A stretch of 64,000 nucleotides of DNA from Ananas comosus (GCF_001540865.1 NC_033629.1:4449769-4513768), one strand, 5' to 3'. Numbered from the stretch's first letter, positions 1 to 11,439 are shown. The notes: generated from the sequence alone by a model not told the origin. A program made the numbers and translations.

Positions 1-424
1 TAGAGTAAACAAAATTAGAAATATAGATAAATTAAATAAATTTATATTGAACAAATCTAAGCTAGCTATTTGTATATTTTATCAATTTGATTAGTCTAAT
101 TAATTTGATTTATTAAATTGATTTTGATCTTACCTTTAAAATTTTTCAGTTTTTAGTCAATTTTTTAAATTTTAGTTCATTACGAATTGAATTTGTAAGG
201 AAACAAAGAGAGACAAAAAGGAAACAAAGAGAAAATAAAGATTTTGATAATATAGTAAAGATAAAATTACTAAATTATTCATGTATTAAAAGAAAAAATA
301 CCCTTCTTTGAGATACCTAGTAATTGGTACCCCTCCCAAAGTGACATGCTATTGCATGTCACAATTTTATAAAAAAATAAAATTTGAGCCATTAAAAAGG
401 AGTGAATGAAAGGTAGCGAAAAAT
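1..424. other. AT-rich intergenic DNA, no gene
   Basis: I see no open reading frame of note, no splice-bounded exon and no recognisable repeat terminus here. The sequence is AT-rich with purine-rich tracts around 200-240. Confidence 0.6.
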
Positions 425-545
425 AACAAGTATAGAAGCACTACTTATTAATAGTATCAAGTCAATGGTATTATTAGATTTTCGGCTATTGGATGAAAAA
501 ATGTGTGATTAGGATGATAGTGGTCTCCAAGGGTTGAGTGGGTAG
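425..545. repeat. Fragment of TA-associated MITE family
   Basis: The stretch shares wording with the copies at 38607-38880, 42395-42630 and 63775-64000: an 'aatagta' terminus, 'ttttcggc', then 'ggatgatagtgg' and 'gggttgagtgggt'. Only one half remains; it runs into TRIM-like sequence near 546. Confidence 0.5.
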
Positions 546-550
546 TTCGC

Positions 551-829
551 TGAATACCAATAATTAGACTTAAAAATTTTGGGCTAATGGTTTGAATCTA
601 ATAAGTTATTAATGCTAATAGTCCGTCATGTTACATTTGGTATCAAAGCTATGCTACTAGTGCGAGCCGAAAGAGTAGTGCGATGAGTCTAATATCACTT
701 GATGATTTTGGACTATGTGTTTGTTTGGGTCAGCCGAGCATGTTAAAGCTATGTGTTGGGTCCAACGAGGACAAGCCTAACCGAGGAAAGGTGGACATAT
801 CACCCAAATATATCGTACATCAGTACTAA
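551..829 (+). mobile_element. TRIM/LTR-retrotransposon fragment with primer-binding site
   Basis: An LTR-like end finishing in 'gttaca' at 635 is followed by TGGTATCAAAGC (638-649), a variant of the initiator-Met tRNA primer-binding site. The short leader that follows is non-coding. The same sequence occurs inverted at 11440-11720, and a related complete TRIM lies at 57691-58223. The element is interrupted at 830 by a solo LTR and resumes at 3406. Confidence 0.6.
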
Positions 830-1028
830 TGTAGTCTCTCTGGGGTTAGCTATCGGACTGACTGCAGCATTAGTGGCTTGTCGATACATTTGTAGAGTAT
901 CGAAACGAGTCAGAGGCGTTTTGACGCGAAATAGACGCGAAAATAGACTCAGAGCTGTGAGAGTTGGAGTTCGAACACTGAAATTTGCAAAAGCAGGATT
1001 TCGAGTGTTGAGTATCGGTACGTGAGAG

Positions 1029-1230
1029 GTGTACCGGTACCCCACAGAGGGATTACTTGAGTTGTTGCTCTTGGGTTCGAGCAGATTGGCGTCGAGTACC
1101 GGTACCTATTGGTGAGTACCGGTACTAGGACCGGGTACCGGTACTTCATCGGGTTAGTACAGGTACACAGCGCGTGCGGGTTTGTTGGCTGAGTGCCGGG
1201 TACCGGTACCCAAGTTGAGTACCGGTACCC
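1029..1230. repeat. Cluster of GTACCGGTAC palindromes in LTR
   Basis: The perfect palindrome GTACCGGTAC or a near variant occurs about seven times in 200 bp. The homologous LTR at 28797-30754 has a matching cluster (about 28978-29160) with several diverged copies such as GTACTGGTAC and GTACCAGTAC. Confidence 0.75.
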
Positions 1231-1875
1231 AGTCGGCAGATTTGAGTTGGTAAGGGGTCTTTTGGTCATTTTGTTGTGACGATATTTCCAACCGACCCCC
1301 CAACTTGTATATAGGTTCTGGGAGCTTGGAGAACATGGTTAACTTCTCCTCTTTTTCTCTCTCTAGCTTGTATACCCCGTTCATTGAGAAGGTGAGAGTC
1401 GACCTCATTTCGTTCCTCGGAGCTTTGGAAGGTTGCGCGGGCACCGTGGTTGATTCCGGTTGAGCTGTTGGAGGTCGAGCTAGCGCGGGGTTGCTTCTAT
1501 CGACTTCTAGCCGGTGTTGGACAAGCGTTGGAAGTGGGTTAATGTTTTCCGAAATCGTCGGAATTCCTCCTAAGAGTGTCAGCATGTGTTTTCTTATATT
1601 GATTATCATGTTTAGTAGCTCGAATTCTTAGATTTGCATGTTTTATGAAATCTGAATTTGGAGCATCGTCTGATAATTTTAGATGAGTTTTATATGGTGA
1701 ACTGGGATTTGACTTAGGAGAAAACAAGTTAAACATACACTGTTACTTTCGAATTGTTAACAGATTTAGCTTCAGGAGCTAATTTTATTATTGTATCACC
1801 GTTGTTAGTGCGTGGTGGATACTTAGATTAATGTAGGCCGAGGTTATGCTCGTACTGAGGAGCCGAGCTCATTTT

Positions 1876-2386
1876 TGTCACGCCCCGGGGTCCCCTTTTT
1901 GTTTGAAATACAGCGGAAAAGCGTTTGAATTTTTTTTTTTTTGAAAACCTGACCCCAGAGTATGCCAGATCCGCCACAAATACAGGAAATCCACTGTTCA
2001 CACGGACAGAGTCTCCCCTGTACTTGCACGGCGTCACACGAGTACAAAAGTACAAACANAATATGTATTTTTGGATTTTCTCGAAATCCGTGCGTCAAAC
2101 TCAAAATCCGTCAGTGCCATTAGTTCCAGAACAGCTGAACCGGTCGAAACGAGCTATTGGACCGCTAAGAACGGAGTCCGATACGCGCCAGAAGCCTACT
2201 CTACTCCATGGTTTCTCCGGAAAATCGGAGTTACTATTCACTTAAGTGAAAACTAATAATCGCGTAACTTCTCCGTTTTAGCTCATTTTCTCCTGAAACT
2301 TGACGAGTGCTTATGTAATTAGATTACACACATAAACATCGTCAACAGAGAGTTTAGTTGCACTGTAAAAAATCTCAGTCCTTACA
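1876..2386 (+). mobile_element. Nested short LTR (511 bp) with 5-bp target duplication
   Basis: The insert starts TGTCACGCC, ends CTTACA and is flanked by ATTTT repeats (1871-1875 and 2387-2391). The homologous LTR at 28797-30754 lacks it at the corresponding site. Its first bases and its last 100 bases match the longer LTR at 26393-28067, so it looks like an internally deleted or short relative. It includes the ambiguous base at 2059. Confidence 0.8.
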
Positions 2387-3199
2387 ATTTTACAGTGAAG
2401 TTTAAACTGTTCTGTGCTATCGAGTGCCGTCGGGGCTGACGAGGGCATGAGATGTTTACATCTTGCCTCAGATTGTGCCGAGGGCATGAGATGTTTACAT
2501 CTTGCCTCAGATTGTGCCGAGGGCATGTAAACCTTGGTTGTTAGATTAGTTTGACCCATTTGTATTGACTATAGTCTGTGTGAGCCTGATTAAGCTTGAC
2601 AGAGACATGCTTGCATACTCGGTTGGATCGCTCCCACGAGTGCCGCTTCGGAGTGAGGCTTTACTTGCATTGATATCACAGCAGTCCCGTTTGGGCAATT
2701 TCTTGGACCGGCTACCCTCGTGGGTGGTGTGCGGTGTAGTTTGGATACAAGCTGGACGGGCCAATCAACAGTCTCTTGAGATTGGGTCACAGTGTAGCTA
2801 GTGATGCATTTCTATGTCTACAGAGAGCATGGTTGGATGGCAGCAGTTCAGTAGCATATATCTGTAGAGTGACTTCTAGTTTACTTTACTATCCTTTGCA
2901 CACCTTACTGTAAACTTAGTGGGTGTGTCGTTGGGGTCGGTGGTACCCACTGAGGACTACTCTGTTTTGCAGTAGTTCTCACACCCAATTGTTGCCACCT
3001 TTTTGTAGAGCCGTCCATTGCTGCTGCTGCTGTGGATTCTGACCGAGGCAAGGGAGTCGCGAGCTAGAGTCGCTCCTTTCCTGGTTTTTGTACTAGAGTC
3101 GCGATCTAGATCTTGCCATGTACATACTGTTATGGTTAGTCGTACTCGCTGGAGCGAGATTGTGCTGTTGGTTTTTGTATGTACAGTGGACCCTCTAAT

Positions 3200-3202
<3 letters not shown>

Positions 3203-3259
<57 letters not shown>
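3203..3259. repeat. (TA)n microsatellite in solo LTR
   Basis: This is an uninterrupted TA dinucleotide tract of about 28 units. It is absent from the sister LTR at 28797-30754. Confidence 0.95.
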
Positions 3260-3262
<3 letters not shown>

Positions 3263-3405
3263 GTTCAAGTTTTAGCAGCTCTGTATTTCTTGTTGTAGCT
3301 CCTATCTGTTTGCAGGTATGGCTATCGTTTCGTATACACGAAAAATTTCTATGTATAAGGCGGGTCTGTTAGCGTACCCGAGAAAACGTAGTAATCGGCG
3401 TGACA

Positions 3406-4103
3406 ACTAATAATTTGATTTAAGCATTTTGGATGAGTGATTGGAGTCCATGTCATGTCTGCTAAATACAAAAATATACATTAGTAGGCCTCCTTTAGCA
3501 CATGTACATCTGGGTGGGAGACGTTATATAGCTCACAATCACCTTATCTTGATCAGATGTTGAATGAAAAATAACAAAAAAAAAGGGCAACACCGGAAAG
3601 CAGCAAATTAGATATCACATGCATCAACTAGATAAATTGAATAAGCAATGCTGTATAAGTGAATCATTTTGACCGACTCATCAGTTCGGCCAAGCCTACG
3701 CCCGCCTCATGTTTGGTCCCCACTCTTACAGGTGGTCCGTCAACTTCCAGGTTGTCTAACATATTTATATTAGCCGTCAGCCTCTAGAGGGAAACTCGAG
3801 GGGCCTGACCCCATTGAGTATCATATTTCATATGTCAAGCATAATTGGACTCATGTAGCCTATAGTAAAATGCGATGATCAAATAGATTATAACAGTACT
3901 GTCCAGTGCCCTCTAGCACTATAATCTCCTATTACACTGCCTAGTGTTGTCTAACTGCCCCTTGGCCTTTTCTTAGTTTTAGTATAATAGTACATAGACA
4001 GTATCCATAAGATAATCACAAATAATAGAAAAATAATGAGGCACCTACATGTATATAACTCATCTCACTAATAGTACAAAACTATAGGATCTCTTCAGCA
4101 TGA
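3406..4103 (+). repeat. Left arm of a large inverted repeat (LTR-derived)
   Basis: This sequence matches the reverse complement of about 10316-11440, including the stretches around 'gagacgttatatagctcacaatc', 'gcgatgatcaaa' and 'ggatctc'. The arms are diverged and differ by indels, notably about 250 bp present only in the right arm. They are two old copies of one LTR-type element in opposite orientation. Confidence 0.75.
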
Positions 4104-5452
4104 TCACAAAGATGTCTAGATAATGATATTCCCACAATAATACTAATAGATATTACAAGCATATCGATCATACAAGAAATAGACATAATGATTAGTTTAC
4201 CTTTTTCGGCGACATGAAATCCACTTGGTGGTACTCCAAGAAAGGCAAGGAAACGACATGCTCGAACACCCTCTTCCTCAATAGTACCAAAGTTCCAACC
4301 AGAAAACCTCAAAATATCAACTATTAAATCATAACTGAAAACATATATAGAGTAAAATTCTAATTAATTCCCAATCAATACCATCAGCTCATCTTCTACT
4401 TACCTCCAATACTAACCAAAACTCTCATCCTCCTCACTGGGGATAAGGGTCACCCTTTAACCCCCCCTCCCTCCACCCATCCCCGAACCAAATGCTATGT
4501 AAAAGTTCCACCACTCAACAACATATGCCTCATAGGTCCTTAACAGAACATAAACAAGATGAACATTCATCTTCTGGACTCTCTCAATCTGAGTTCTTCC
4601 AAGCAAAGGAGAAAAAGAGGACAAAGAAAAGAAAGAGAGAAGCTCCACTCAACAACATATGCCTCCTAGGTCCTCAGCAGAACAAAAACAAGATGAACAG
4701 TCACCTTCTGCACTCCCTCAAGCTGAGTTCTTCCAAGCAAAGGAGAAAAAGTGGACGAAGAAAAGAAAGAGAGAAGCTCAAAGTAACCAACTAGGTGAGA
4801 AAGAAAGTCAGCTGGGCACAACCCTGGTCTATTTATAGACATGCAACATTTGTAGAAAAGGCCTTAGAATTTCAAAATCAGCTTCAATGCAAAAGATTCG
4901 AGATTCAGGCGCTTAGAACCCACTTTCGGGAGTTCAAAACTTCATAGCCGTAGGCTTTCAGGTGCGCGCACATTGCAATGGGCCACCCGATCAAACCTGT
5001 CGCAGATGCTTCCACACACTTTCAAGCGCCAAGACTATGCGCCCAAAAGTCCTGCTACAAGTCACCTGCTCACTGCTCGCCACTCAACTCAGCCTTATGT
5101 TTTTCGAATTGCTACAATAACTTTTGGGCATCTAAATCATAGCATGCATGAGCAGTGACTCCCTCATCAGGATCCACCTACGATACATCCAGGAGTTTGG
5201 AATCACCATCCGGATCCTCTGCTCCTTAGTTCGCCACTTACGGGCGCCCTAAACCACTCCCGAGCATCTAAAGAGGCTTAAAAAGCACAAATTAATCTTA
5301 CTTTGATCTCCGGAGTCCATTCTCGCATCCATTTTCTACCAAAATGGCCTCTAACTCAGTCCGACACTCAATAGAAGTGCTAACCATCACCCATACTGTA
5401 ACCTTACCTAACACTCCAATGAGTTAGTTGTATTAGTGGGCTGGTCTTTACA
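3452..5452. mobile_element. Probable LTR-retrotransposon-derived non-coding block
   Basis: The block can be read as running from TGTCATG to TTTACA, and it includes the left inverted-repeat arm. A 'ctatttatag' TATA-like palindrome is at about 4830. A short open stretch on the minus strand at 4200-4312 is bounded by a possible donor (AAAAG|GTAAAC) but matches nothing I recognise. No target duplication is visible, so the outer limits are uncertain. Confidence 0.35.
4503..4780. repeat. Tandem duplication, about 140-bp unit
   Basis: Two diverged copies stand head to tail, each with 'ccactcaacaacatatgcct', 'gagttcttccaagcaaagg' and 'aaagaaagagagaagctc'. Confidence 0.85.
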
Positions 5453-5689
5453 ATGTGTGCAAAATAAAATTAATAAAAGTTAAATGGTCATTGCAACGAT
5501 TGACATATATGATTATGCTTGCATTTTGTTTTCCTAATTGTTTCATTATTTGTGCAATTGTTTATTACTATTTTCTTCCAATTTGTTGAATGATTGGGAT
5601 TGAATTTTTCAACTTATTTTGTTAGTGTGCTAAGTTGGATTCTTTTTGAATCAGCTTAGGCGCATAATTTTACGAGCACTTTTTTTTGT

Positions 5690-6232
5690 TCTTTTAGACA
5701 TCGTTTGGTTCGGGTATAAGTAAGAACTAGTTATACCGGGGATAGGTACAAGAATGAATTTTCGTAGGAACAACGGTATTTTTTTTTGTTTGGATGAAAA
5801 TGTGAGTGTAAGCTGGAACTAGAAAAATTATGTTTGGATGAAAATCTGAGTATAAGGTAGAATAGTTTGTAGTTATAGATAGAAAATAATAATTTTACCT
5901 CTATAATTGAATTTAACATTTTAAACTAATAATTTTAAATTAAAAATTTTAACTTTTAAATTTTAAAATTTGAAATTAAAATTAAAACTTATAATTTTCA
6001 AAATTTAAATTTTAAATATCAAATTTTAAATTTAAGATCAAATTTAAATTTGAAAGATATAAAATATAAAATTTTAAATTTTAAATCTAAAAAATTAAAT
6101 TTAAAATTTAAAAATTACAAATATCAAATTTATAATTTAAACATTAAAATTTATAATTTAAAATTATAAATTTAAATTTTAAAAAACTAAATTATAAATT
6201 TTAGAAATTAAAATTAGAATTAAAATTAAAAA

Positions 6233-6267
<35 letters not shown>

Positions 6268-7400
6268 ACCACCCCTTGTTCCACCCCTTGGTTGGAACAC
6301 TTGTTCAAGGCCCCCCTTGTACCAGGTTGGGGTGGAACAAATGTTCCACGCCCCTCCAAATTATGTTTGGGTACAAGAGGGGGGATAACCCCCTTATCCC
6401 CCTCTCTTGTACCCATTCCAAATAGGGTGTTAGGCTTCGTTGGTTTGGGTATTAGTAGGAACTAGTTATTCCATGGATAGATACAAATATGGATATTTGT
6501 AAGAACAAGAGTAATTTTTTGTTTGGATGACAATGTGAATATAAGTAAGAACAAGAGAAATAGTATTTGGATGGTTTTTGGAAATATGAGAAATAGTGGG
6601 TAGTTGAAATTTAAAATTTCCAAAATACCCCTCTTTCTTTTAATATGAAGTTGAACCAATTTTTAATTTTAAATTGTTTGTAATATGTATTAATTTGGGA
6701 ATGTACTGGCAAATTTAAAAGTAAGGATTTAAATTTGAGAAATAGTGTTTGGGTGGTTCGGCACGAAGCGGCGGCGTGACAACCTCAGATCTAGGGTTCC
6801 GCACGAAAAAAGAACCTCAGATCTAGGGTAAAACCACGCCGCGAGGAAGAAGAAGGGAGGAGGCACGGAGAAGAAGACGAGGTTGCGCAGATTTCTCCTA
6901 AAATCTAGGGTTCGGCACCACGCGGCGATTTCTTCTCCTCGGATCTAGGGTTCGGCACCAAGCGCGAGAATTTCTCCACAGAGGCGGTGCCGTGCGCCCA
7001 TCGGATCTAGGGTACGCCGCGAAGAAGGCACCTCTTTAGATCGCACAAGCCACGAGGAGGAAGAAGGGAGGAGGCACGAAGAAGGCGAAGAGAGGAAGAG
7101 GAACAGTGGTCATGAGTTATTGAGTGCGGGTTTTCAGGGATGGAGAAAAAGGCGAAGAGAGGAACAGTAGAGGGGAGCGCGGGGGTTTCCAGAGATGCCC
7201 CCGGTACAAGAGAGGGGGATAAGGATTGGAACAATATTGTTCCAATCTTGGGTCCTACCCAAAGCGGGTTATCCCTGGGATAACCCGCTAGGGTTCCCAC
7301 CCTCATTAAATCTTGTTTGGGTACAAGATGAGGGATAAAAGCTTTATCCCCCATCTTGTACCCAATCCAAATGCAGCGTTAGAGGATGTTTTGATTAGGT
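5690..7400. repeat. Cluster of 'gtttggt'-terminated MITE-like elements
   Basis: At least two overlapping copies start with 'gtttggttcggg' or 'ttggtttgggtattag' plus 'aactagtta' (about 5700 and 6435) and end with 'cttgtacccaatccaaa'-type termini (about 6410 and 7370). The interior includes a very AT-rich tract (5900-6230), a (TC)n tract (6235-6263) and a GC-richer block at 6760-7200 with repeated 'gatctagggt'. The same family occurs at about 18800-19525. No gene is evident. Confidence 0.55.
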
Positions 7401-7484
7401 ACAAGAGGGGGATAAGAACTTATCCCCCCTTTTGTACCCAAACAATAATTTGGGTGGGTGGGAACAAGCTTGGTCCCACCTTTG

Positions 7485-7485
7485 T

Positions 7486-7517
<32 letters not shown>
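7485..7517. repeat. (GA)n microsatellite
   Basis: A simple GA tract of about 16 units is followed by a 'tacatgtatata' tract. Confidence 0.95.
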
Positions 7518-7519
<2 letters not shown>

Positions 7520-7554
7520 TACACATGTATATACATACATGTATATACATGTAT

Positions 7555-8000
7555 AACAGTGCACAAGAGGATAAATAGTGCAACAAGAGAAAAAACAGTG
7601 CAATAAGAGGAGAAACAATATAAATATCTCTTAAAGGGGTGCAGTTTAAGATAAAAAATAGTGTAACATGAGGAGAAATGATGCAACATGAGGAGAAATG
7701 ATGCAACAAGAGAAGAAACAGTGCAACAAGAGGAGAAACAGTATAAATATCTCTTAAAGGGGTGCAGTTTAAGATAAAAACTGTGTAACAAGAGAAAAAA
7801 TGGTGCAACAAGAGGAGAAACAGTGCAACTTGCGTTTAAATAGTGTAATTTTTATCTTAATGGATCCAGTTTACATCTGAAAGAGTGCAATAAGAAAAGA
7901 AACAGTGTAAATATTTCTCAAAGAGTGTAATTTTCGTTTAAAGAGTGTAATTTTAATCTTAAAGCTGCAGTTTACATCTTAAGTAGTGCAACTTATAATT
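7555..8000. repeat. Degenerate minisatellite (gtgcaac/aagaggagaaac)
   Basis: Short motifs 'agtgcaacaagaggagaaac' and 'ggtgcagtttaagat' recur with variation. A longer unit starting 'tataaatatctcttaaagg' is duplicated 123 bp apart (7619 and 7742). Apparent reading frames here are translations of the repeat. Confidence 0.7.
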
Positions 8001-8084
8001 TTTTTTTGCAGTTAACGATGCAATTTCATCTTCATACTTCTTTTTATATAATTTTTTATCTTTATTTTTTTTCTGTTTTTTCTA

Positions 8085-8663
8085 TAATTTTTTTTTATCA
8101 CCCTCTCTGCCAACAGTCACAGCGCCGGTGAGGACGTCGCTAAGGACCCCCCGCTCCGAGGCTGCAGCGCCGCAGTGACCTCCACGGTGTCGGCGTCGGC
8201 GCCGGCGAAAATGCATCGTCGTCGGAGGCGACAGAAAAGGAGGGAGAGGGAGAGGGAGAGGCGAGAAGGGCGGGGAAGAGCGAGAGAGGCGTCGTCGTCG
8301 GAGACGGTCGAGGAGAGTCGGGAAAGAAAAGAAAAGAAAAGAAAAAGTCGCGGCGCGGCCTTGGCGGGGTCGGAGGCGAGGAAGGTGGGGGGTGCGTGGG
8401 CGAGGGTAAGGACGGGGGCGAGAGCATGAGGGTAAGAGGCGAGGCGGACCGTTTCCGCCTCCGCCTCTGCCTTCGTTACTTTTTTCGGCGAGAAAAAAAA
8501 AAAGAACGAAAGAAACGAAGAGGAGAGAGAAAGAAGAAAGAGAAATAGTAATAAGGGTATTTTGGTTAGTTTGCTGAAAAAACGGACCGAATCTGCAAAA
8601 ACGAAAAAGGTGGCCCAATTTTGCAAAAGCCCAAAATAAGTGGATTTTTTATGTAAATTGGCC
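8085..8663. mobile_element. Mutator-like element, right portion with GC-rich passenger
   Basis: The last 190 bp (about 8475-8663) match the long terminal repeat of the elements at 46895-48571 and 54684-55097: 'agggtattttggt', 'gaatctgcaaaaacgaaaaa', 'gcaaaagcccaaaataagtgg', ending in GGCC. The internal 8110-8460 is very GC-rich and repetitive, with frames open on both strands. I do not find the left terminus. Confidence 0.6.
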
Positions 8664-8759
8664 TAAATTTTATGTATTATTAATAAGGTTTATTATTAAT
8701 ATATGAATATATTTAATCTATATATAAAAATTATAATAATAATATATATAGTATATTAA

Positions 8760-8960
8760 TTATTATATATTTATTATATAGCCAAATTTTTGATTCCGAA
8801 TTTTTAATTGGTGAACGTATAATATCCGTATAAATCACGTATCCGAATAATTACCGAATCCATTTTTTAACCGTATTTTTTAACGAATTTAAAAATTAAA
8901 AGACGAATTTTATCCGAATTATATCCGTACCGAATTTTTGTCGAATCCGAATTAACTAAC
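8760..8960. repeat. hAT-like 'ccgaatccgaatt' repeat fragment
   Basis: Repeated 'tatccgta' and 'ccgaatt' words are typical of non-autonomous hAT-type elements in plants. No clear target duplication is visible. Confidence 0.35.
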
Positions 8961-8963
8961 TAT

Positions 8964-9400
8964 GGATGTGATGCCACTGTTGTATAGAAAACTATCTTTA
9001 CTTTTGGAATTTACACAAGAATATTTAAAAAGTTATTGATAAAAGTAATGCGAAAAAACTGATATTTGAACAGTGCAGGGTTTACTCTATTTTTTGAGAA
9101 TACCGATAGTATTGCTTATTGTGACGGACAAATTTATGACTTAAAAATTAACAGTAAATATATTCGGACCTTTAATTACGAATTTTTTAAGTTGTGCCTT
9201 ACGTATTGTGGAATGACCGAGTCCAAAATTTTAATATTTCAACATAAGATGTGTAATTCCGAGCCAACTGAAGACAAAATTACCAACTCCACTAAATCTG
9301 GAGGAAAAGTTCACGAAAAATGCAAAGTCAACGAACAAAGTTGATAGACTTTTGAACTCTTCAGAGTTCAAATTAACTACGCCTATAAAATCATAAGCAT
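8964..9400. other. Intergenic DNA upstream of first germin-like gene
   Basis: No gene is recognised. The final 130 bp before the start codon resemble the upstream region of the second germin-like gene ('gaactcttca', 'gcatgcatgta', 'atcttaatta'), so the duplicated unit included the core promoter. Confidence 0.5.
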
Positions 9401-9418
9401 GCATGTACATCTTAATTA

Positions 9419-9430
9419 CTACTATATAAG
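9419..9430 (+). promoter_or_regulatory. TATA box of first germin-like gene
   Basis: ACTATATAAG lies about 65 bp before the ATG. An RY-type CATGCATG word is about 25 bp further upstream. Both have counterparts upstream of the second copy. Confidence 0.6.
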
Positions 9431-9490
9431 AAGAACCACCTATCATCCTCCCTTTCACCACGAACAAGCAAAACAAATTGCACATAAACC

Positions 9491-10174
9491 ATGGCGTACT
9501 CCAGTTCCAAACCTGCAGGATCACTCTTCCTAGTCACGGCGACGATCTTCCTGATCATCTCTTCTTGCCGCGCCGACCCCGACCCCCTGCAGGACTTCTG
9601 TGTCGCCAACCTCCAGGCGACCGACATAACCGTCGACGGCTTTCCCTGCAAGCCGACATCCTCCGTCGTCTCCGATGACTTCTTCTTCTCGGGCCTGTCC
9701 GCCCCGGGCAACACCAACAACATGTTCGGCTCGAACGTCACCCAGGGCAACGTCGCGAGCTTCCCCGGCCTCAACACGCTCGGCCTCTCCATGAACCGGG
9801 TCGACTTGGTCCCCGGCGGCATCAACCCCCTCCACAGCCACCCGCGCTCCACCGAGCTCGGGTTAGTCATCCAGGGGGAGGTGCTGGTCGGCTTCGTCAG
9901 CACCGCCAACGCGTTCTACTCCAAGACTTTGAAAGCCGGCGAGAACTTCGTGATCCCGAGGGGGCTGGTTCACTTCCAGTACAACGTCGGGACGGGGAAC
10001 GCGGTGGTGATCACGGCGTTCAACAGCCAGCTGCCGGGCGTCGTGTTGGCGCCGTTCACGCTGTTCGGGTCGACGCCGGCTATCCCAAATGATGTGCTGA
10101 CCAAGACATTCCAGGTTGATCAGAATGTGATCAATCTATTGAAGTCTAAATTTTCAGGATCATCTAATTATTAA
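9491..10174 (+). CDS. Germin-like protein (copy 1)
   Basis: This is an intronless cupin gene of 227 residues, the normal length for germin-like proteins. Residues 1-28 form a signal peptide (hydrophobic core LFLVTATIFLIIS), implying secretion to the apoplast. The paired cysteines expected in the N-terminal disulphide are C37 and C53. Germin box 1 (GGINPLHSHPRSTE) supplies metal ligands H115, H117 and E122; box 2 (GENFVIPRGLVHFQYN) supplies H161. An N-glycosylation sequon, NVT, is at 82-84. Family members bind Mn and often act as superoxide dismutases or in defence; which activity this one has cannot be read from sequence. The context ataaaccATGG is a good plant start. The protein differs from the tandem copy at 13884 at about 20 of 220 aligned positions. 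A possible polyadenylation signal (AATGAATAA) is at about 10258. Confidence 0.96.
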   Translation: MAYSSSKPAGSLFLVTATIFLIISSCRADPDPLQDFCVANLQATDITVDGFPCKPTSSVVSDDFFFSGLSAPGNTNNMFGSNVTQGNVASFPGLNTLGLSMNRVDLVPGGINPLHSHPRSTELGLVIQGEVLVGFVSTANAFYSKTLKAGENFVIPRGLVHFQYNVGTGNAVVITAFNSQLPGVVLAPFTLFGSTPAIPNDVLTKTFQVDQNVINLLKSKFSGSSNY

Positions 10175-10315
10175 TTAGTGTAGTAGCACATTCGTGCTAC
10201 AGTGAAATTTGTATTTGTTACGTACCTATATGTCATTATTGTATTTGCTGTCTACTTAATGAATAACCGGCGTCTTGATTGCTGGCCATCTATTAATTCT
10301 TCCGGTTCAACTGCT

Positions 10316-11402
10316 CATCTGAGGAGATCCTATATATAGTTTAGTGCTATTAATTAGTGAGATGAGTTATATAGATGCATGCATGGTTATTTTTTTATTA
10401 TCTGTGATTATCTTATGTATGCTGATTGTGTACTATTTTACTGAAAATTAAGAAAAGGTCTAGAGGCAGTTAGACAGCAGTAGGCAGTGAAATAGGAGAT
10501 TATAGTGCCAGAGGGCACTTGACAGTACTGTTATCATCTTTTGATCATCGCATTTTACTATAGGCTGCATAAGTCAAATTGTGCTTGACATATGCAACAT
10601 GATATTCAGTGAGGTCGCGCCCCTCTAGTATCCCCCTAGAGGCTGACGGCTGATATAAATGTGTTAGATTGCTTGCAAGTTGATGGACGACCTGCAGGAG
10701 GGGACCAAGCATGAGGGAGGGGCAGGCTTAACCGGACTAATGAGTTCGTCGAAATGATTCGCTTACACAGCATTGCTTATTCAGTTATCTAGTTGATGGA
10801 TGTGATATCTGATTTGCTGCTTTCTGGTGTACGTATAATTTTAGATGTATGGTAGTTTATTTTACTTTCAACTCAATTATATCCTACTATTTTTATTATT
10901 CGGTTTACTATTATTGCCTCTAGTAGAGTTAGTAGTGTAGTTCTTCATTGTCGTTGAATGTAACGTACCCACTAGGGACGGCTATTCAATAATTTTCATT
11001 CCCTGTTTTTGTTTTTTTTTTTTTTAGGGTCTGATCAAGATAAGGTGATTGTGAGCTATATAACGTCTCCCACCCAGATATAGACGTGTTAAAGGAGAAC
11101 CACTAGTGTATATTTTTGTATGTAGCAGATTGTATATATATATTTTATTAGCGATGCCGGTGGGTGATTGTACATATATAGTTTCATTTTGGACTATATG
11201 GATGTAATATGTACAATTATTGCTATATTTTATTGATGTTGATAGACTCTAATACATGTTTATATGATACACATTCCTTTTACTTGTATTTGAATAGGAT
11301 CGATGTTTGTGAACGCTTCGTATGTGCCAAGTGCGTCCTCATGCATATGACGGGTCTATTAGCGCACCCGAAGGATTTCGCTATAGCCCTAGGCGTGACA
11401 TA
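10316..11402 (-). repeat. Right arm of large inverted repeat (LTR-derived)
   Basis: On the minus strand this begins TGTCACGCC at 11402, a typical LTR start, and matches 3406-4103 in inverse orientation down to about 10316. It carries about 250 bp (11130-11380) that the left arm lacks. Its inner end is only about 140 bp beyond the stop codon of the first germin-like gene. Confidence 0.7.
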
Positions 11403-11439
11403 GACTCCAATCACTAATCCAAAATACTTAAATCAAATT

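Larger units (their letters stand above)
830..3405 (-). mobile_element. Solo LTR (2.58 kb) with 5-bp target duplication
   Basis: The element starts TGTAGTC, ends GTGACA and is flanked by perfect ACTAA direct repeats (825-829 and 3406-3410). Removing it plus one repeat restores continuity with the inverted copy near 11440. It carries no gag or pol coding, so it is a solo LTR. A homologous LTR with its own target duplication lies at 28797-30754 and a partial one at 56975-57688. Inside it are a nested LTR (1876-2386), a palindrome cluster (1029-1230), a 42-bp tandem duplication (about 2440-2523) and a (TA)n tract. It is placed on the minus strand because TGTCACG is the usual LTR 5' start. Confidence 0.82.

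Noticed and set aside
753..1269. Overlapping short frames near the start of the window
   Set aside because: They lie in the solo LTR and palindrome cluster, use non-ATG starts and have no homology I recognise.
4082..4312. Minus-strand 76-residue frame with a possible splice donor
   Set aside because: No recognisable domain or partner exon, and it lies inside probable LTR sequence; kept only as a remark.
7555..8000. CRISPR-like array of short repeats
   Set aside because: Units vary in length and spacing, there are no unique spacers, and the genome is eukaryotic; it is a degenerate minisatellite.
8082..8626. Overlapping 170-residue open frames on the minus strand
   Set aside because: They are low-complexity Ser/Pro/Arg/Phe-rich frames open on several phases in a GC-rich Mutator passenger, with no domain or codon signature.
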